Assembly (NCBI RefSeq): GCF_946221635.1
Contig: NZ_CAMIHB010000015.1
Span: 43,977-107,976 of the forward strand
Source of the DNA: an uncultured Rhodoferax sp.
GTDB lineage: Bacteria; Pseudomonadota; Gammaproteobacteria; Burkholderiales; Burkholderiaceae_C
Length of the DNA: 64,000 nucleotides
Direction of reading: 5' to 3'
Positions 35,659 through 44,851 of this stretch are shown one piece after another. Position 1 is the first letter of the stretch; each line of letters opens with the position of its first letter. Under the pieces are notes generated by a model, which saw nothing but the letters and a program-made list of their open reading frames with translations, was not told the DNA's origin and did not search any database. The translations under genes were made by a program, and so were the position numbers.

Positions 35659-36588
35659 ATGGCGACTGAGACAACTGCGCGTGTTGGCGCGCTGGGGCGG
35701 GAGCGCGATGGCCTTGCGGGCAGGATTGCCCGATGGGCCGGAGACCGGAATGTGTTGGAAACCCCTGTCGGTGGACTCAATTTGCAACGCTGGGAAACCA
35801 CGACCGATCCAACGAGCTACATGTTGCCCGCCAGCATTTGCTTGATTGGTCAGGGTAGAAAACGTCTTTATCTGGGCGAGGAGACCTTTGTTTATGACGC
35901 ACACAAGTTCCTCATTACCTCGATAGATCTTCCGGTTGTGACGCACATCATCGAAGCAAGTCCTCATCGGCCTTATCTTGGATTGACACTGGAACTCGAT
36001 CTTCCCTTGATCACCCAACTGGTTCTGAACCAAAACGCACAAGCATCGCGTCCGCCAGCTGATCGTCTAGGCCTTGCGGTGAGTGCAGTCTCGACTCCAC
36101 TGCTGAGTGCTTTTAGCCGGCTGATCGATTTACTGGAAACACCGGACGACATCCCAGTTCTTGCGCCTCTGATCAAGCAGGAGATCTTCTACCGGCTTCT
36201 CACGGGTGAGCAGGGCGCGCGGCTGCGACGTATCGCGACGATCGGCAACCACGGATATCAAATTTCCCGTTCAATTGATTGGCTCAAGGAGAATTTCAAC
36301 AAACCCGTGAAGATGGGTGAATTGGCAAGTCGGGCTGGACTGAGTGTGTCTGCGTTCCATAGCCATTTCCGGTCTGTGACGGCCATGAGTCCACTCCAGT
36401 ACCAGAAACGGATGCGCCTCAACGAGGCTCGAAGAATGATGTTGACAGAGCATATGGATGCTTCGAGTGCTGCGTTCGAGGTGGGCTACGAAAGTCCGTC
36501 CCAGTTCAGTCGGGAGTACAGCCGACAGTTTGGCGCACCTCCGATGCGTGACATCAAAAACTTGATTGAAGCGTCTACGTCGCAGTAA
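35659..36588 (+). CDS. AraC-family transcriptional regulator
   Basis: About 309 residues. An AraC_N effector domain (about 15-190; TSYMLPASICLIGQGRKRLY, then FLITSIDLPVV) and two helix-turn-helix motifs at the end (about 205-300; MGELASRAGLSVSAFHSHF and AAFEVGYESPSQFSREYS). Regulators with this N-domain often control a neighbouring reductase gene, which fits the SDR here. The ATG at 35659 has AGGG six bases before it; an ATG at 35653 is the alternative. GC content is low (near 50 percent or below in parts), so recent transfer is likely. Confidence 0.9.
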   Translation: MATETTARVGALGRERDGLAGRIARWAGDRNVLETPVGGLNLQRWETTTDPTSYMLPASICLIGQGRKRLYLGEETFVYDAHKFLITSIDLPVVTHIIEASPHRPYLGLTLELDLPLITQLVLNQNAQASRPPADRLGLAVSAVSTPLLSAFSRLIDLLETPDDIPVLAPLIKQEIFYRLLTGEQGARLRRIATIGNHGYQISRSIDWLKENFNKPVKMGELASRAGLSVSAFHSHFRSVTAMSPLQYQKRMRLNEARRMMLTEHMDASSAAFEVGYESPSQFSREYSRQFGAPPMRDIKNLIEASTSQ

Positions 36589-36656
36589 TCCTGTGCCAGA
36601 GTGCACCCTGATCCCGTCAGCCTATCTTGCTACAGAGTCCAGATGAAAAGTGCCTC

Positions 36657-36699
36657 TGGCGCCCACGGAATATGCGCAAGCAGCTACCAAATAGATAGC
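36657..36699 (+). repeat. Dispersed repeat R1, copy 6 (right border of the low-GC cassette)
   Basis: TGGCGCCCACGGAATATGCG, then GCAGCTACCAAATAGATAGC. It lies between the AraC and DUF962 genes. Confidence 0.85.
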
Positions 36700-36733
36700 A
36701 ATCTGCTGCGTCAAGCGCGCTGCAGAACAAGCC

Positions 36734-37072
36734 TCAGAACCGGATCTTCCCCGTCCAGATGTCCTTGTACATGCACCAGTCGCCCATGAAGCTGTAGAGC
36801 GGGCGCTTGAAGCTGGCGGGCTTGTTCTTCTCGAAGCCGAAGTGGCCCACCCAGGCGAAGCCGTAGCCGCACAGCAGGCCGTAGAGCAGGTACTGCGGCT
36901 TGCCGGTGGCCACTAGCATGGCCAGGCACACCAGCGTGAGCGTGGAACCCACAAAGTGCAGGCGGCGGCAGGTGGTGTTGCTGTGCTCGCCCAGATAAAA
37001 GGGATAGAACTCCGCAAAGCTCTGGAAGCTGCGCGGGTCCACGGTGGTGGGGGCGGGGGTGCTGGTGTCCAT
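36734..37072 (-). CDS. DUF962/Mpo1-like membrane protein
   Basis: 112 residues. Seen: SFAEFYPFYLGEHSNTTCRR with the conserved H-S-N-x-x-x-R-R-x-H metal-binding pattern of Mpo1-type dioxygenases, RLHFVGSTLTL, two to three hydrophobic helices, and WVGHFGFEKNKPASF, a second conserved His block. Yeast Mpo1 is an Fe-dependent 2-hydroxy fatty acid oxygenase; the bacterial role is unproven. ATG 37072 follows AGGAGAG. Confidence 0.82.
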   Translation of the reverse strand: MDTSTPAPTTVDPRSFQSFAEFYPFYLGEHSNTTCRRLHFVGSTLTLVCLAMLVATGKPQYLLYGLLCGYGFAWVGHFGFEKNKPASFKRPLYSFMGDWCMYKDIWTGKIRF

Positions 37073-37140
37073 GGTCGCTCTCCTGGTCGGTAGCGCACCA
37101 TGGTCGGGCACAGCGCTTGCACTTGGCAAGCGCACTTGCC

Positions 37141-37962
37141 CTAGGGGCTGGCCAGAAACTGTCGCATGGCGGACAGGGTCTGTTCCGGGGCCTCGGTCAT
37201 CTGGTGGTGGCCCACGGGCACCATCTCCAACTCGGTGCGCACATCCCGTGTGCGGGCTGCGGCCAATAGCAACTGGGCAGCCTTGGGCGTGGTCATCTGG
37301 TCCTGCGCGCCCAGTACGAACAGCACCGGACACTGCACCTGGGCCATGGCCTCTTCGCCGTGCGCGTAGTCGTTGCACGCCGAGAAGCCGCGGTGGAAGA
37401 CGTTGACGGTGGGGTTGCTGGCCAGTACGCGGCGGCCCAACGCCGTGTTGCTGCCGTAGACCCAGGTGCCGGGGCCCAGCGCCGAGGGAGGGGCGGCCAG
37501 CGTGCTGCGCGAGAACACGTTGACCATGGTCAGCGCCTTCATCGGGTCTTGGAGCGAGGTTTCCAGCAGCGCGGGCGACACCTTCATGGGGTAGGCCGTG
37601 CCGACCAGGATCAGGTGGGTGGCGCGTGGGCCCAGGCGGGATGCTGCCTCCAGCGCAATCAGCGAACCCCAGCTGTGCCCCACGAGTGCCGCTTTCTCCA
37701 CGCCGGCCGCGTCCAGCAGTGCGACGATGAAGTCCGCCGCCTGCTCCACGGTGGCGGGCGCTTCGCCGCCGCTGCGGCAGTGGCCCGGCAGGTCCACCGC
37801 CAGAACGTTGTAGCCGTGGTGGGCCAGATAGCGGCTTTGCAGAATCCAGACGCTGTGGTCGTGCAGTACGCCGTGGACAAAAACCACGGTGGGCTTGGCG
37901 GCATCGAAGGGTTTGCCGCCGGTGTAGCAGTAGGCGGTGGCGCCGTTGACTTGCAACTCCAT
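37141..37962 (-). CDS. Alpha/beta hydrolase
   Basis: 273 residues. Seen: VVFVHGVLHDHSVW (oxyanion HG), the nucleophile elbow LVGHSWGSLIAL, LPGHCRSGG, and the catalytic His in PVGHHQMTEAP with an acid at GAQDQMTTP. Substrate unknown. Its ATG at 37962 shares its first base with the stop of metY (TGATG), so the two are coupled; the hydrolase might act in the same sulfur or ester metabolism, which is only a guess. Confidence 0.87.
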   Translation of the reverse strand: MELQVNGATAYCYTGGKPFDAAKPTVVFVHGVLHDHSVWILQSRYLAHHGYNVLAVDLPGHCRSGGEAPATVEQAADFIVALLDAAGVEKAALVGHSWGSLIALEAASRLGPRATHLILVGTAYPMKVSPALLETSLQDPMKALTMVNVFSRSTLAAPPSALGPGTWVYGSNTALGRRVLASNPTVNVFHRGFSACNDYAHGEEAMAQVQCPVLFVLGAQDQMTTPKAAQLLLAAARTRDVRTELEMVPVGHHQMTEAPEQTLSAMRQFLASP

Positions 37963-39275
37963 CACGCACCTGCCTTTTCTGCGGCCTTGAGGGCGCGCTT
38001 CAGGTCGTCGATGAGGTCGTCCGCGTCCTCCAGCCCGATGGACAGGCGAATCGTGCCCTGGGTAATGCCTGCGCTGGCAAGGGCTTCGTCTGTCATGCGG
38101 AAGTGGGTGGTGCTGGCCGGGTGGATCACCAGGCTGCGGCAGTCGCCCACATTGGCCAAGTGGCTGAAGACCTTCAGTGTTTCGATGAACTTCTTGCCCT
38201 GTTCACGGTTGCCCTTGAGGTCAAAACTGAACACCGAACCCGCACCCTTGGGCAGCAGCTTTTGCGCCAGCGCGTGGCTGGGGTGGCTGTCCAGCAGCGG
38301 GTGGCCCACGCGGCCCACGAAAGCTTGGCTGGCCAGGAACTGCACCACCTTTTCGGTGTTGCGCATATGGCGCTCCATGCGCAGGCTCAGGGTTTCGATG
38401 CCCTGGAGAATGAGCCAAGCCGTGTGCGGGCTCATGCAGGCGCCGAAGTCGCGCAAACCTTCGCGCCGTGCGCGCAGCAGGAAAGCACCTACGGTGCTTT
38501 CCTCGCTGAAGTTCATGCCGTGGAAGCCATCGTAAGGCGTGGCCAGTTCGGCAAAGCGGCCCGTGGCCGCATGGGCACGCGCCCAGTCAAAGCTGCCGCC
38601 ATCCACCACCACACCGCCAATCACCGTGCCATGCCCGCTGAGGAATTTGGTGGCCGAGTGGTAGACCAGGTCCGCCCCTTGCGCCAGCGGCTGCACCAGC
38701 CAGGGGGAGGTGAGGGTGGAGTCCACCAGCAGGGGCACGCCGGCCTCATGGGCAATCTGCGCAATTGTAGGCGTGTCCAGCACGTCCAGGCCGGGGTTGC
38801 CCACGGTCTCGCCAAAGAAGAGGCGGGTGTTGGGCCGCACGGCGTTGCGCCAGCCATCCACGTCGCCAGGCTTCACAAAGGTGGTGTCGATGCCGAAACG
38901 GCGCAGCGTGTAGTGCAGCAGGTTCTGCGAGCCACCATAGAGCGCGGTGCTGGCGACGATGTGTCCACCGGCGCCCATGAGCGTGGCCACGGCGAGGTGC
39001 AGCGCGGCTTGGCCGCTGGCCGTGGCGATGGCGCCAATGCCGCCTTCGAGCGCGGCCATGCGCTGCTCGAACACCGCGTTGGTGGGGTTGCTGATGCGGC
39101 TGTAGACGTGGCCCGCACGTTCCAGGTTGAACAGCGACTGCGCATGCTCGCTGGACTCGAAGACGAAGGAGGTGCTGAGGTGGATGGGCACGGCGCGCGC
39201 GCCGGTGCTCGGGTCGGGGGCGGCGCCTGCATGCAGGGCCAGGGTATCAAAGCCAGGGTCGGCGTAGCCGGGCAT
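37962..39275 (-). CDS. metY: O-acetylhomoserine (or O-succinylhomoserine) sulfhydrylase
   Basis: 437 residues. PLP enzyme of the Cys/Met metabolism family that joins acylhomoserine and sulfide to homocysteine. Seen: GFDTLALHAGAAPDPSTGAR, VYSRISNPTNAVFEQR, ALYGGSQNLL, and the PLP lysine in YHSATKFLSGHGT (Lys210). The length and N-terminus favour MetY over MetZ. It is translationally coupled to the hydrolase. The start ATG 39275 precedes PGYADPGFDTLALHAG. Confidence 0.87.
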   Translation of the reverse strand: MPGYADPGFDTLALHAGAAPDPSTGARAVPIHLSTSFVFESSEHAQSLFNLERAGHVYSRISNPTNAVFEQRMAALEGGIGAIATASGQAALHLAVATLMGAGGHIVASTALYGGSQNLLHYTLRRFGIDTTFVKPGDVDGWRNAVRPNTRLFFGETVGNPGLDVLDTPTIAQIAHEAGVPLLVDSTLTSPWLVQPLAQGADLVYHSATKFLSGHGTVIGGVVVDGGSFDWARAHAATGRFAELATPYDGFHGMNFSEESTVGAFLLRARREGLRDFGACMSPHTAWLILQGIETLSLRMERHMRNTEKVVQFLASQAFVGRVGHPLLDSHPSHALAQKLLPKGAGSVFSFDLKGNREQGKKFIETLKVFSHLANVGDCRSLVIHPASTTHFRMTDEALASAGITQGTIRLSIGLEDADDLIDDLKRALKAAEKAGA

Positions 39276-39377
39276 GGGATTCTCCGTGGCAAGAGTGGAT
39301 GTAATCGCGGTGAAACCTGTGCATTGTGGGCTATATTTGATGCACTGTTGCAATCCCAGCGCCACGAGGAAACCCCC

Positions 39378-39845
39378 ATGAAAGTCAGCGATATCCTGCG
39401 CGTCAAAGGCGGTACGCTTTACACCACCACGCCCGAAGACACCCTGGCCGACGCGGCCCAGCTGATGGCCGAGAAAGACATAGGCTCTCTGGTGGTGATG
39501 TCGCATGGCCTGGTGGTGGGCATGCTGACCTTCCGCGAGGTGATCCAGGCCGTGGTGAAGAACGGTGGCAGCTTTGGCACTACGACGGTCTACCGCGCCA
39601 TGGACCCCGGCCCGCTGACTTGCACCATGGAAACCGAGATGGACGAGGTGCGCCGCATGATGTTGGAGCGCCATGCCCGCTACATGCCGGTCATCGACAA
39701 CCGCATGCTCATGGGCGTGATCAGTTTCTACGACGTGGCCAAGGCCGTGGTGGACAGCCAGAACTTCGAGAACAAGATGCTCAAGGCCTACATCCGTGAC
39801 TGGCCCGAGGGCGAAGACGCTAAGCCTGAAGCAGAGAATACATAA
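39378..39845 (+). CDS. Tandem CBS-domain protein
   Basis: 155 residues made of two CBS motifs (about 10-65 and 75-135): VSDILRVKGG, IGSLVVMSHGLVVGMLTFRE and RYMPVIDNRMLMGVISFYDV. The pair binds adenine nucleotides such as AMP or ATP in characterised members; no effector domain is fused. A GAGGA site lies before ATG 39378. It is divergent from metY by 102 bases. Regulatory partner unknown. Confidence 0.88.
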   Translation: MKVSDILRVKGGTLYTTTPEDTLADAAQLMAEKDIGSLVVMSHGLVVGMLTFREVIQAVVKNGGSFGTTTVYRAMDPGPLTCTMETEMDEVRRMMLERHARYMPVIDNRMLMGVISFYDVAKAVVDSQNFENKMLKAYIRDWPEGEDAKPEAENT

Positions 39846-39887
39846 GCGGCGCCTGGGCCCTAGGAGGGCGAAGGGCAATTTTGCGCC

Positions 39888-39954
39888 GGGCCGCCCCAAG
39901 CAAAATTAGCCCCCCTGGGGGGCAGCGACCCGCGCAGCGGTGGAGCGTGGGGGC
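39888..39954 (+). repeat. GC-rich dispersed repeat R2, copy 1
   Basis: Starts GGGCCGCCCCAAGC, has a CCCCCCTGGGGGG palindrome and a GCGCAGCGGTGGAGCGTGGG tail. A second copy lies within sdaA (54058-54117), same orientation. An AATTTTGC / GCAAAATT pair also flanks its start. Confidence 0.8.
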
Positions 39955-39960
39955 AATAAC

Positions 39961-41178
39961 CTAACCTTCACTGGCGTGGATCATCTCCCGCACGCGCGGG
40001 TAAATTTGCTGGTTCCACTTGCGCCCGCTGAACACACCATAGTGCCCCACACCGGTCTGCACATGGTGTGTTTTCATATAGGGGCGGATGCTGCTGCACA
40101 GGTCCTGCGCGGCCACGGTCTGGCCGACTGAACAGATGTCGTCGCGCTCGCCTTCTACTGTCATGAGGGCCGTGCGGCGGATGGCGGCCGGGTTCACGGT
40201 GCGGCCCCGGTACTGCAGCTTGCCCAGCGGCAGGTCATAGGTCTGGAACACCTTCTCCACCGTCTCCAGGTAGAACTCGGCGGGCAGGTCGTTCACCGCC
40301 AGGTACTCGTCGTAGAACACGCGGATCACGTTCGCTTTTTCCAGTTCACCGTTCACGAGATGTTCGTAGAGGTCCTTGAAGGACTGGCGGTGCCTATCCA
40401 GGTTCATGCTCAGGAAGGCGCTGAGTTGCACAAAACCGGGGTAGACGCGGCGCATATAACCCGCATGCGGCAGCGGCACATGGCTGATGAGGTTTTTCTC
40501 GAACCAGGCTATCGGTTTGCTGGTGGCGAGTTTGTTCACTTCGGTGGGGTTGACGCGGCAGTCCACCGGGCCGGCCATGAGGGTCAGGCTGCGGGGCTGG
40601 GCCGGATCGTCGTCCTCGGCCATCAGGGCCGTGGCCGCCAGCGCCGCCACGCAGGGCTGGCAGACCGCCATCACATGGGTGCCAGGCCCCACGGTCTGCG
40701 TGAAGCGGATCATGTGGGCGATGTAGTCGTCCAACCCAAAGGGGCCATGGCGCAGCGCCACATCGCGGGCATTGTGCCAGTCGGTGATGTAGACGTCGTG
40801 GTCCTGCAGCAGGGTGCGCGCGGTTTCGCGCAGCAGCGTGGCAAAGTGCCCCGAGAGTGGGGCGACCAGCAATACGCGGGGCTGCGAATCACCAACCCCC
40901 AGGTCCTTGCGGAAATGCAGCAAGGTACCAAAGGGCATCGATAGCGTCGCTTCTTCTGTAACCGCCACTTCGCGCGACCCCACCATCACTGTATGGATGT
41001 CGTAGGCCGGCCGGGAGTGAGTCAGGCGCATGCGCGAGAACACCTCCATGCCGGCGGCCATCTTGCGCAGCATGCTGCCCTCGGTCTGGTTCATCCACAG
41101 GGAGGCACCCAGGCTTTGCGCCAGCAGGCGCAGTGGTGAGCTCAGGTCGGACTGGGTTTGGTAGGCCTGGTACAGCAT
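39961..41178 (-). CDS. phaZ: Intracellular polyhydroxyalkanoate depolymerase
   Basis: 405 residues. Hydrolyses stored PHB granules. Seen: the family opening YQAYQTQSDLSSPLRLLAQS, GLDDYIAHMIRFTQ, the Cys-type nucleophile elbow VMAVCQPCVAAL in place of the usual lipase Ser, the Asp in EGERDDICSVGQT and the His in GVGHYGVFSG. This pattern matches the intracellular depolymerases of Ralstonia type. ATG 41178 is chosen because MLYQAYQ is the conserved start. It implies that the organism stores PHB. Confidence 0.93.
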   Translation of the reverse strand: MLYQAYQTQSDLSSPLRLLAQSLGASLWMNQTEGSMLRKMAAGMEVFSRMRLTHSRPAYDIHTVMVGSREVAVTEEATLSMPFGTLLHFRKDLGVGDSQPRVLLVAPLSGHFATLLRETARTLLQDHDVYITDWHNARDVALRHGPFGLDDYIAHMIRFTQTVGPGTHVMAVCQPCVAALAATALMAEDDDPAQPRSLTLMAGPVDCRVNPTEVNKLATSKPIAWFEKNLISHVPLPHAGYMRRVYPGFVQLSAFLSMNLDRHRQSFKDLYEHLVNGELEKANVIRVFYDEYLAVNDLPAEFYLETVEKVFQTYDLPLGKLQYRGRTVNPAAIRRTALMTVEGERDDICSVGQTVAAQDLCSSIRPYMKTHHVQTGVGHYGVFSGRKWNQQIYPRVREMIHASEG

Positions 41179-41297
41179 GGTGTTCCTGTCGTGTGCGGCT
41201 TGTGGCCGGATAAACGGGTGCAGGCAAGTTGCGGGCCAGGACGGTTGGCACAAGGCTTGCGACGCTGCGGGCCTCACGTCCCCTGCAGGAGCACTCC

Positions 41298-41957
41298 ATG
41301 GCCACCAAAGCGGTTCTGACCATCAGCAGCAAAAACTACGGCGCCTGGGCGCTGCGGGGCTGGTTGATGGCCAAGCTGGCGGGGCTGGACTTCACCGAAA
41401 AGGTCATTTCCCCAGAGGACCCGGCCATGCGGGCCGAGATGCTGCTGCTTTCCTCCAGCATGCTGGTGCCCTTTCTGCAGCACAACGGTGTCACCGTCTG
41501 GGACACATTGGCGATTGGCGAATACCTCAACGAGATCAAGCCCAAGGCCCAGTTGCTGCCGGCCGACATCAAGGCCCGTGCCCATTGCCGTGCCGTCTGT
41601 GGCGAGATGCATTCGGGCTTCGCCTCCATGCGTGCTTCTCTGCCCATGAACATCAAGGCCCATTTCCCCAAGTTCAAGGTTTGGTCACGTGCCCAAGCCG
41701 ATATCGACCGCGTGCTGGCCATCTGGAAGGACTGCCTGCAGCACTACGGTGGCCCCTACCTCTTTGGCAAACAGCCCTGCCTGGCCGACGCCATGTACGC
41801 GCCCGTGGTGACGCGTTTCATGACCTATGACGTGGTCCTCAACAAGGAGGCCACCGCGTATTGCAAGTGCATCATGGCCCTGCCTGCGATGCAGGAATGG
41901 GTGGCTGCCGCGAGGGCCGAGCCCGAGGAAATTGACGAGCTCGACGCTGAATTTTGA
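41298..41957 (+). CDS. Glutathione S-transferase family protein
   Basis: 219 residues. Thioredoxin-like N-domain (about 5-80; VLTISSKNYGAWALRGWLMA with the catalytic-type Ser, MLVPFLQHNG, VWDTLAIGEYLNE) and an all-helical C-domain (about 95-215). The Ser in SSKNYG suggests a zeta-like GST. Substrate unknown. ATG 41298 gives this start. It converges with the cupin gene, four bases apart. Confidence 0.9.
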   Translation: MATKAVLTISSKNYGAWALRGWLMAKLAGLDFTEKVISPEDPAMRAEMLLLSSSMLVPFLQHNGVTVWDTLAIGEYLNEIKPKAQLLPADIKARAHCRAVCGEMHSGFASMRASLPMNIKAHFPKFKVWSRAQADIDRVLAIWKDCLQHYGGPYLFGKQPCLADAMYAPVVTRFMTYDVVLNKEATAYCKCIMALPAMQEWVAAARAEPEEIDELDAEF

Positions 41958-41960
41958 AAA

Positions 41961-42383
41961 TCATTTCCAGGGCGTGGGTGCTGGCACCGCGCAGACCGGG
42001 TCCACATCGATGGACTTGAAATCCGCCGGCGAGACGATCTCCAGGTACTCCATGTCGGGCGAGTAGTCGAACAGGAAGTGGCGGATACCAGGGCGCTGGT
42101 GGACCACATCGCCAGCCTGAACCAGGGTTTCCTGGTCCTCGTACATGAAGCGAGCCCAGCCCTTGGTCATGATGACGATCTGGAAATCCGCCTCATGGCG
42201 GTGCCAGCCCGTGCCTGTTTCTGGTGCCATATTGGCCTTCACAAGGTGCGCGATCACCTTGCCATGCGTGGCCTGCGCCACGCCAAGGTCACGGTACAGA
42301 AAGAAATCTCTCAGGCCACCCGACACGAACTGCGTGTCTCCGGGTTTGACATGGGAAAACTGCGTGCTGGTGCGGTCTAGCAT
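41961..42383 (-). CDS. Cupin-domain protein
   Basis: 140 residues. A single cupin barrel: motif 1 GTGWHRHEADFQIVIMTKGW with His and Glu metal ligands, and motif 2 VQAGDVVHQRPGIRHFLFDY with a His. All metal ligands look present. The role is unknown; the family includes oxygenases, isomerases and ligand sensors. It precedes aroC on the other strand by 124 bases. Confidence 0.87.
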   Translation of the reverse strand: MLDRTSTQFSHVKPGDTQFVSGGLRDFFLYRDLGVAQATHGKVIAHLVKANMAPETGTGWHRHEADFQIVIMTKGWARFMYEDQETLVQAGDVVHQRPGIRHFLFDYSPDMEYLEIVSPADFKSIDVDPVCAVPAPTPWK

Positions 42384-42507
42384 GGCTCACTCCTGTTCAA
42401 AGCGGGTGGGAAACACTGAAATGGTGCGCTGCAGCAATATGCATAAACCATTCCAGTTACCACCCGCGTACACGGAGGGGCGTGGCCGTCTGGGATAATT
42501 GTTCCCC

Positions 42508-43602
42508 ATGAGCGGCAACACCTTCGGACACACCTTCACCGTCACCAATTTTGGTGAATCCCACGGCCCGGCCATTGGCTGCATCATTGATGGCTGCCCT
42601 CCGGGCATGGCGCTGTCCGAAGCCGACATCCAGACCGATCTGGACCGCCGCCGTCCCGGCACCAGCCGCCATGTGACGCAGCGCAATGAGCCCGATGCGG
42701 TGCAAATCCTCAGTGGTGTCTATGAAGGCAAGACTACAGGCACGCCGATTGCGCTGCTGATTCAGAACACCGACCAGCGCAGCAAGGACTATGGCAACAT
42801 TCTGCAGAGCTTCCGCCCCGGCCACGCCGACTACAGCTACTTCCAGAAATACGGCATCCGCGATCCGCGCGGTGGTGGCCGCTCCAGCGCCCGCCTGACG
42901 GCGCCCATGGTGGCGGCCGGGGCGGTGGCCAAGAAGTGGCTCAAGGAAAAATACGGTACTGAATTCCGCGGCTGCATGACCCAGGTGGGTGAGCTGCCCA
43001 TCGCCTTCGAGAGCTGGGACCATGTGCCCCGCAACCCCTTCTTCGCCCCGGTGGCCGACGTGCAGGCGCTGGAGGACTACATGGACGCCCTGCGCAAGGC
43101 CGGCGATTCCTGTGGCGCCCGCATTCGCGTCACCGCGACCAAGGTGCCGGTGGGCCTGGGCGAGCCGCTGTTCGACAAGATGGATGCCGACATCGCCTAC
43201 GCCATGATGGGCATCAACGCCGTGAAAGGCGTGGAAATTGGCGCCGGCTTTGCCAGCGTGGCCCAGCGCGGCACCACGCATGGCGACAGCCTGACCCCGA
43301 ACGGTTTTGCCAGCAACAACGCCGGCGGCGTGCTGGGCGGCATCACCACCGGGCAAGACCTGGAGGTGAGCATTGCCATCAAGCCCACCAGCTCCATCAT
43401 CACGCCGCGTGCCTCCATTGATGTGGAGGGCAACCCGACCGAGGTCATCACCAAGGGCCGCCATGACCCCTGCGTGGGCATACGTGCCACGCCGATTGCC
43501 GAGGCCATGCTGGCCCTGGTGGTGATGGACCACGCCTTGCGCCACCGCGCCCAGTGCGGCGATGTGGTGCCCACGCTCACACCGATTCCAGGCAGCATGT
43601 GA
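42508..43602 (+). CDS. aroC: Chorismate synthase
   Basis: 364 residues. Makes chorismate from EPSP with reduced FMN, the last shared step of aromatic synthesis. Seen: MSGNTFGHTFTVTNFGESHG, RRRPGTSRHVTQRNEPD, SFRPGHADYSYFQKYGIRDP, RGGGRSSARLTAP, and NNAGGVLGGITTG. ATG 42508 gives the conserved N-terminus; the frame extends to a TTG at 42499. The next gene starts inside its last codons, so the two are co-translated. aroQ lies downstream. Confidence 0.97.
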   Translation: MSGNTFGHTFTVTNFGESHGPAIGCIIDGCPPGMALSEADIQTDLDRRRPGTSRHVTQRNEPDAVQILSGVYEGKTTGTPIALLIQNTDQRSKDYGNILQSFRPGHADYSYFQKYGIRDPRGGGRSSARLTAPMVAAGAVAKKWLKEKYGTEFRGCMTQVGELPIAFESWDHVPRNPFFAPVADVQALEDYMDALRKAGDSCGARIRVTATKVPVGLGEPLFDKMDADIAYAMMGINAVKGVEIGAGFASVAQRGTTHGDSLTPNGFASNNAGGVLGGITTGQDLEVSIAIKPTSSIITPRASIDVEGNPTEVITKGRHDPCVGIRATPIAEAMLALVVMDHALRHRAQCGDVVPTLTPIPGSM

Positions 43603-44828
43603 GCGCTGCGTCGCAGCCTGCGGCCCCGCTTGGCGGGCGCCGCAACATCCTGCCCTATGCCGCGCTCACCGCGGCCTATTGCACGCATGCGGGTTTCTTC
43701 AACCCCTTTCTGCCCTTGTGGCTCAAGGGCCTGGGCCTGAGCCTGGCTGTCATCAGCGTGCTCACCTCCATCCAGGCCGCTACGCGCATGATTGCACCGT
43801 ACGCCTGGGGCACGCTCAGCGACCGCACGGGCGAACGCGCCAAGCTGCTGCGCTGGGGGGCCTTGGCGGCGCTGTTTGCGTCGGCGGGGCTGTGGTTTCC
43901 GGGTGGTGGTGCCTGGTGGCTGGCGCTGGTCCTGTTGCTGATGTTCATTCAAACCAGCGGCATGATGCCCATGACCGAGGCTGCGGTAGCGCAGGTGGTC
44001 AGCCAGGGCGGCGTGTTTGACACCAAGCTCTATGGCCGCGTGCGCCTCTGGGGCTCGCTGGGTTTCATGCTCGCGGTGCTGGGGGCCGGTGCGCTGTTCG
44101 AGCGCGTGGGCCTGGGCAGCTTTCCGCTGATCGTGACCCTCAGTCTGGTGGTCCTGGTGGTGTTCGCTTACCGCTTGCCTGACGTGAAGGAGGCCCATCA
44201 CACCAGCAGCGTGCGGGAGTCCGTGCCCATTGGCCCGGTGCTGGCCCAGCCCGTGGTGCGCTGGTTCTTTGCTTCGGCCTTTTTCCATGTGTTCTCGCAC
44301 ATGGGGATTTACACGTTTTTCTCGCTTTACATGGATTCGCTGGGCTACAGCAAGACCATGATCGGGCTGCTCTGGGCCGTATCGGTCACCGTGGAGATTG
44401 GATGGTTCTTCACCCAAAGCCGCTGGATGCCGCGTCTGAGCCTTCCGGCTTGGCTGGTGCTCGCGGCTGCCACCATGGTGCTGCGCATGGGCGTGACGGC
44501 GTCCCTGGCCTCGGTGCTGTGGGTGTTGGTGATTGCACAGGCTTTTCACGCGATCACATTTGCAGCCCACCACAGCGCCTGCATTGCGCTGGTTTCACAG
44601 CACTTCCCGGGCAGCCTGCGCGGGCGCGGACAGGCGCTCTACATCATCATTGCCTACGGCATTCCCGGGGTACTCGGGGGGCTGCTCGGCGGGCAACTGA
44701 GCCAGCACCTGGGACTGGCCAGCGTGTTCTGGGGCACCGCGGTCATGGCCTTGCTGGCCACGGCCTGCGCCTGGCGGGTCTGGCGCCTGCACGTGGTGGG
44801 CAAGAATGTTGCAGCCCCTGCCGCCTGA
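43599..44828 (+). CDS. MFS transporter, phenylpropionate/HcaT-like
   Basis: 409 residues with about twelve hydrophobic helices. The opening RNILPYAALTAAYCTHAGFF and KLYGRVRLWGSLGFMLAV are typical of the MFS_1_like family that contains the phenylpropionate carrier HcaT. GTG at 43599 overlaps the aroC stop (GTGA), a coupled start. It stands between aroC and aroQ, so an aromatic or shikimate-pathway compound is a fair but unproven substrate. Confidence 0.82.
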   Translation: MSAASQPAAPLGGRRNILPYAALTAAYCTHAGFFNPFLPLWLKGLGLSLAVISVLTSIQAATRMIAPYAWGTLSDRTGERAKLLRWGALAALFASAGLWFPGGGAWWLALVLLLMFIQTSGMMPMTEAAVAQVVSQGGVFDTKLYGRVRLWGSLGFMLAVLGAGALFERVGLGSFPLIVTLSLVVLVVFAYRLPDVKEAHHTSSVRESVPIGPVLAQPVVRWFFASAFFHVFSHMGIYTFFSLYMDSLGYSKTMIGLLWAVSVTVEIGWFFTQSRWMPRLSLPAWLVLAAATMVLRMGVTASLASVLWVLVIAQAFHAITFAAHHSACIALVSQHFPGSLRGRGQALYIIIAYGIPGVLGGLLGGQLSQHLGLASVFWGTAVMALLATACAWRVWRLHVVGKNVAAPAA

Positions 44829-44851
44829 ATGTTTTTGACAAGGACTCCCGC

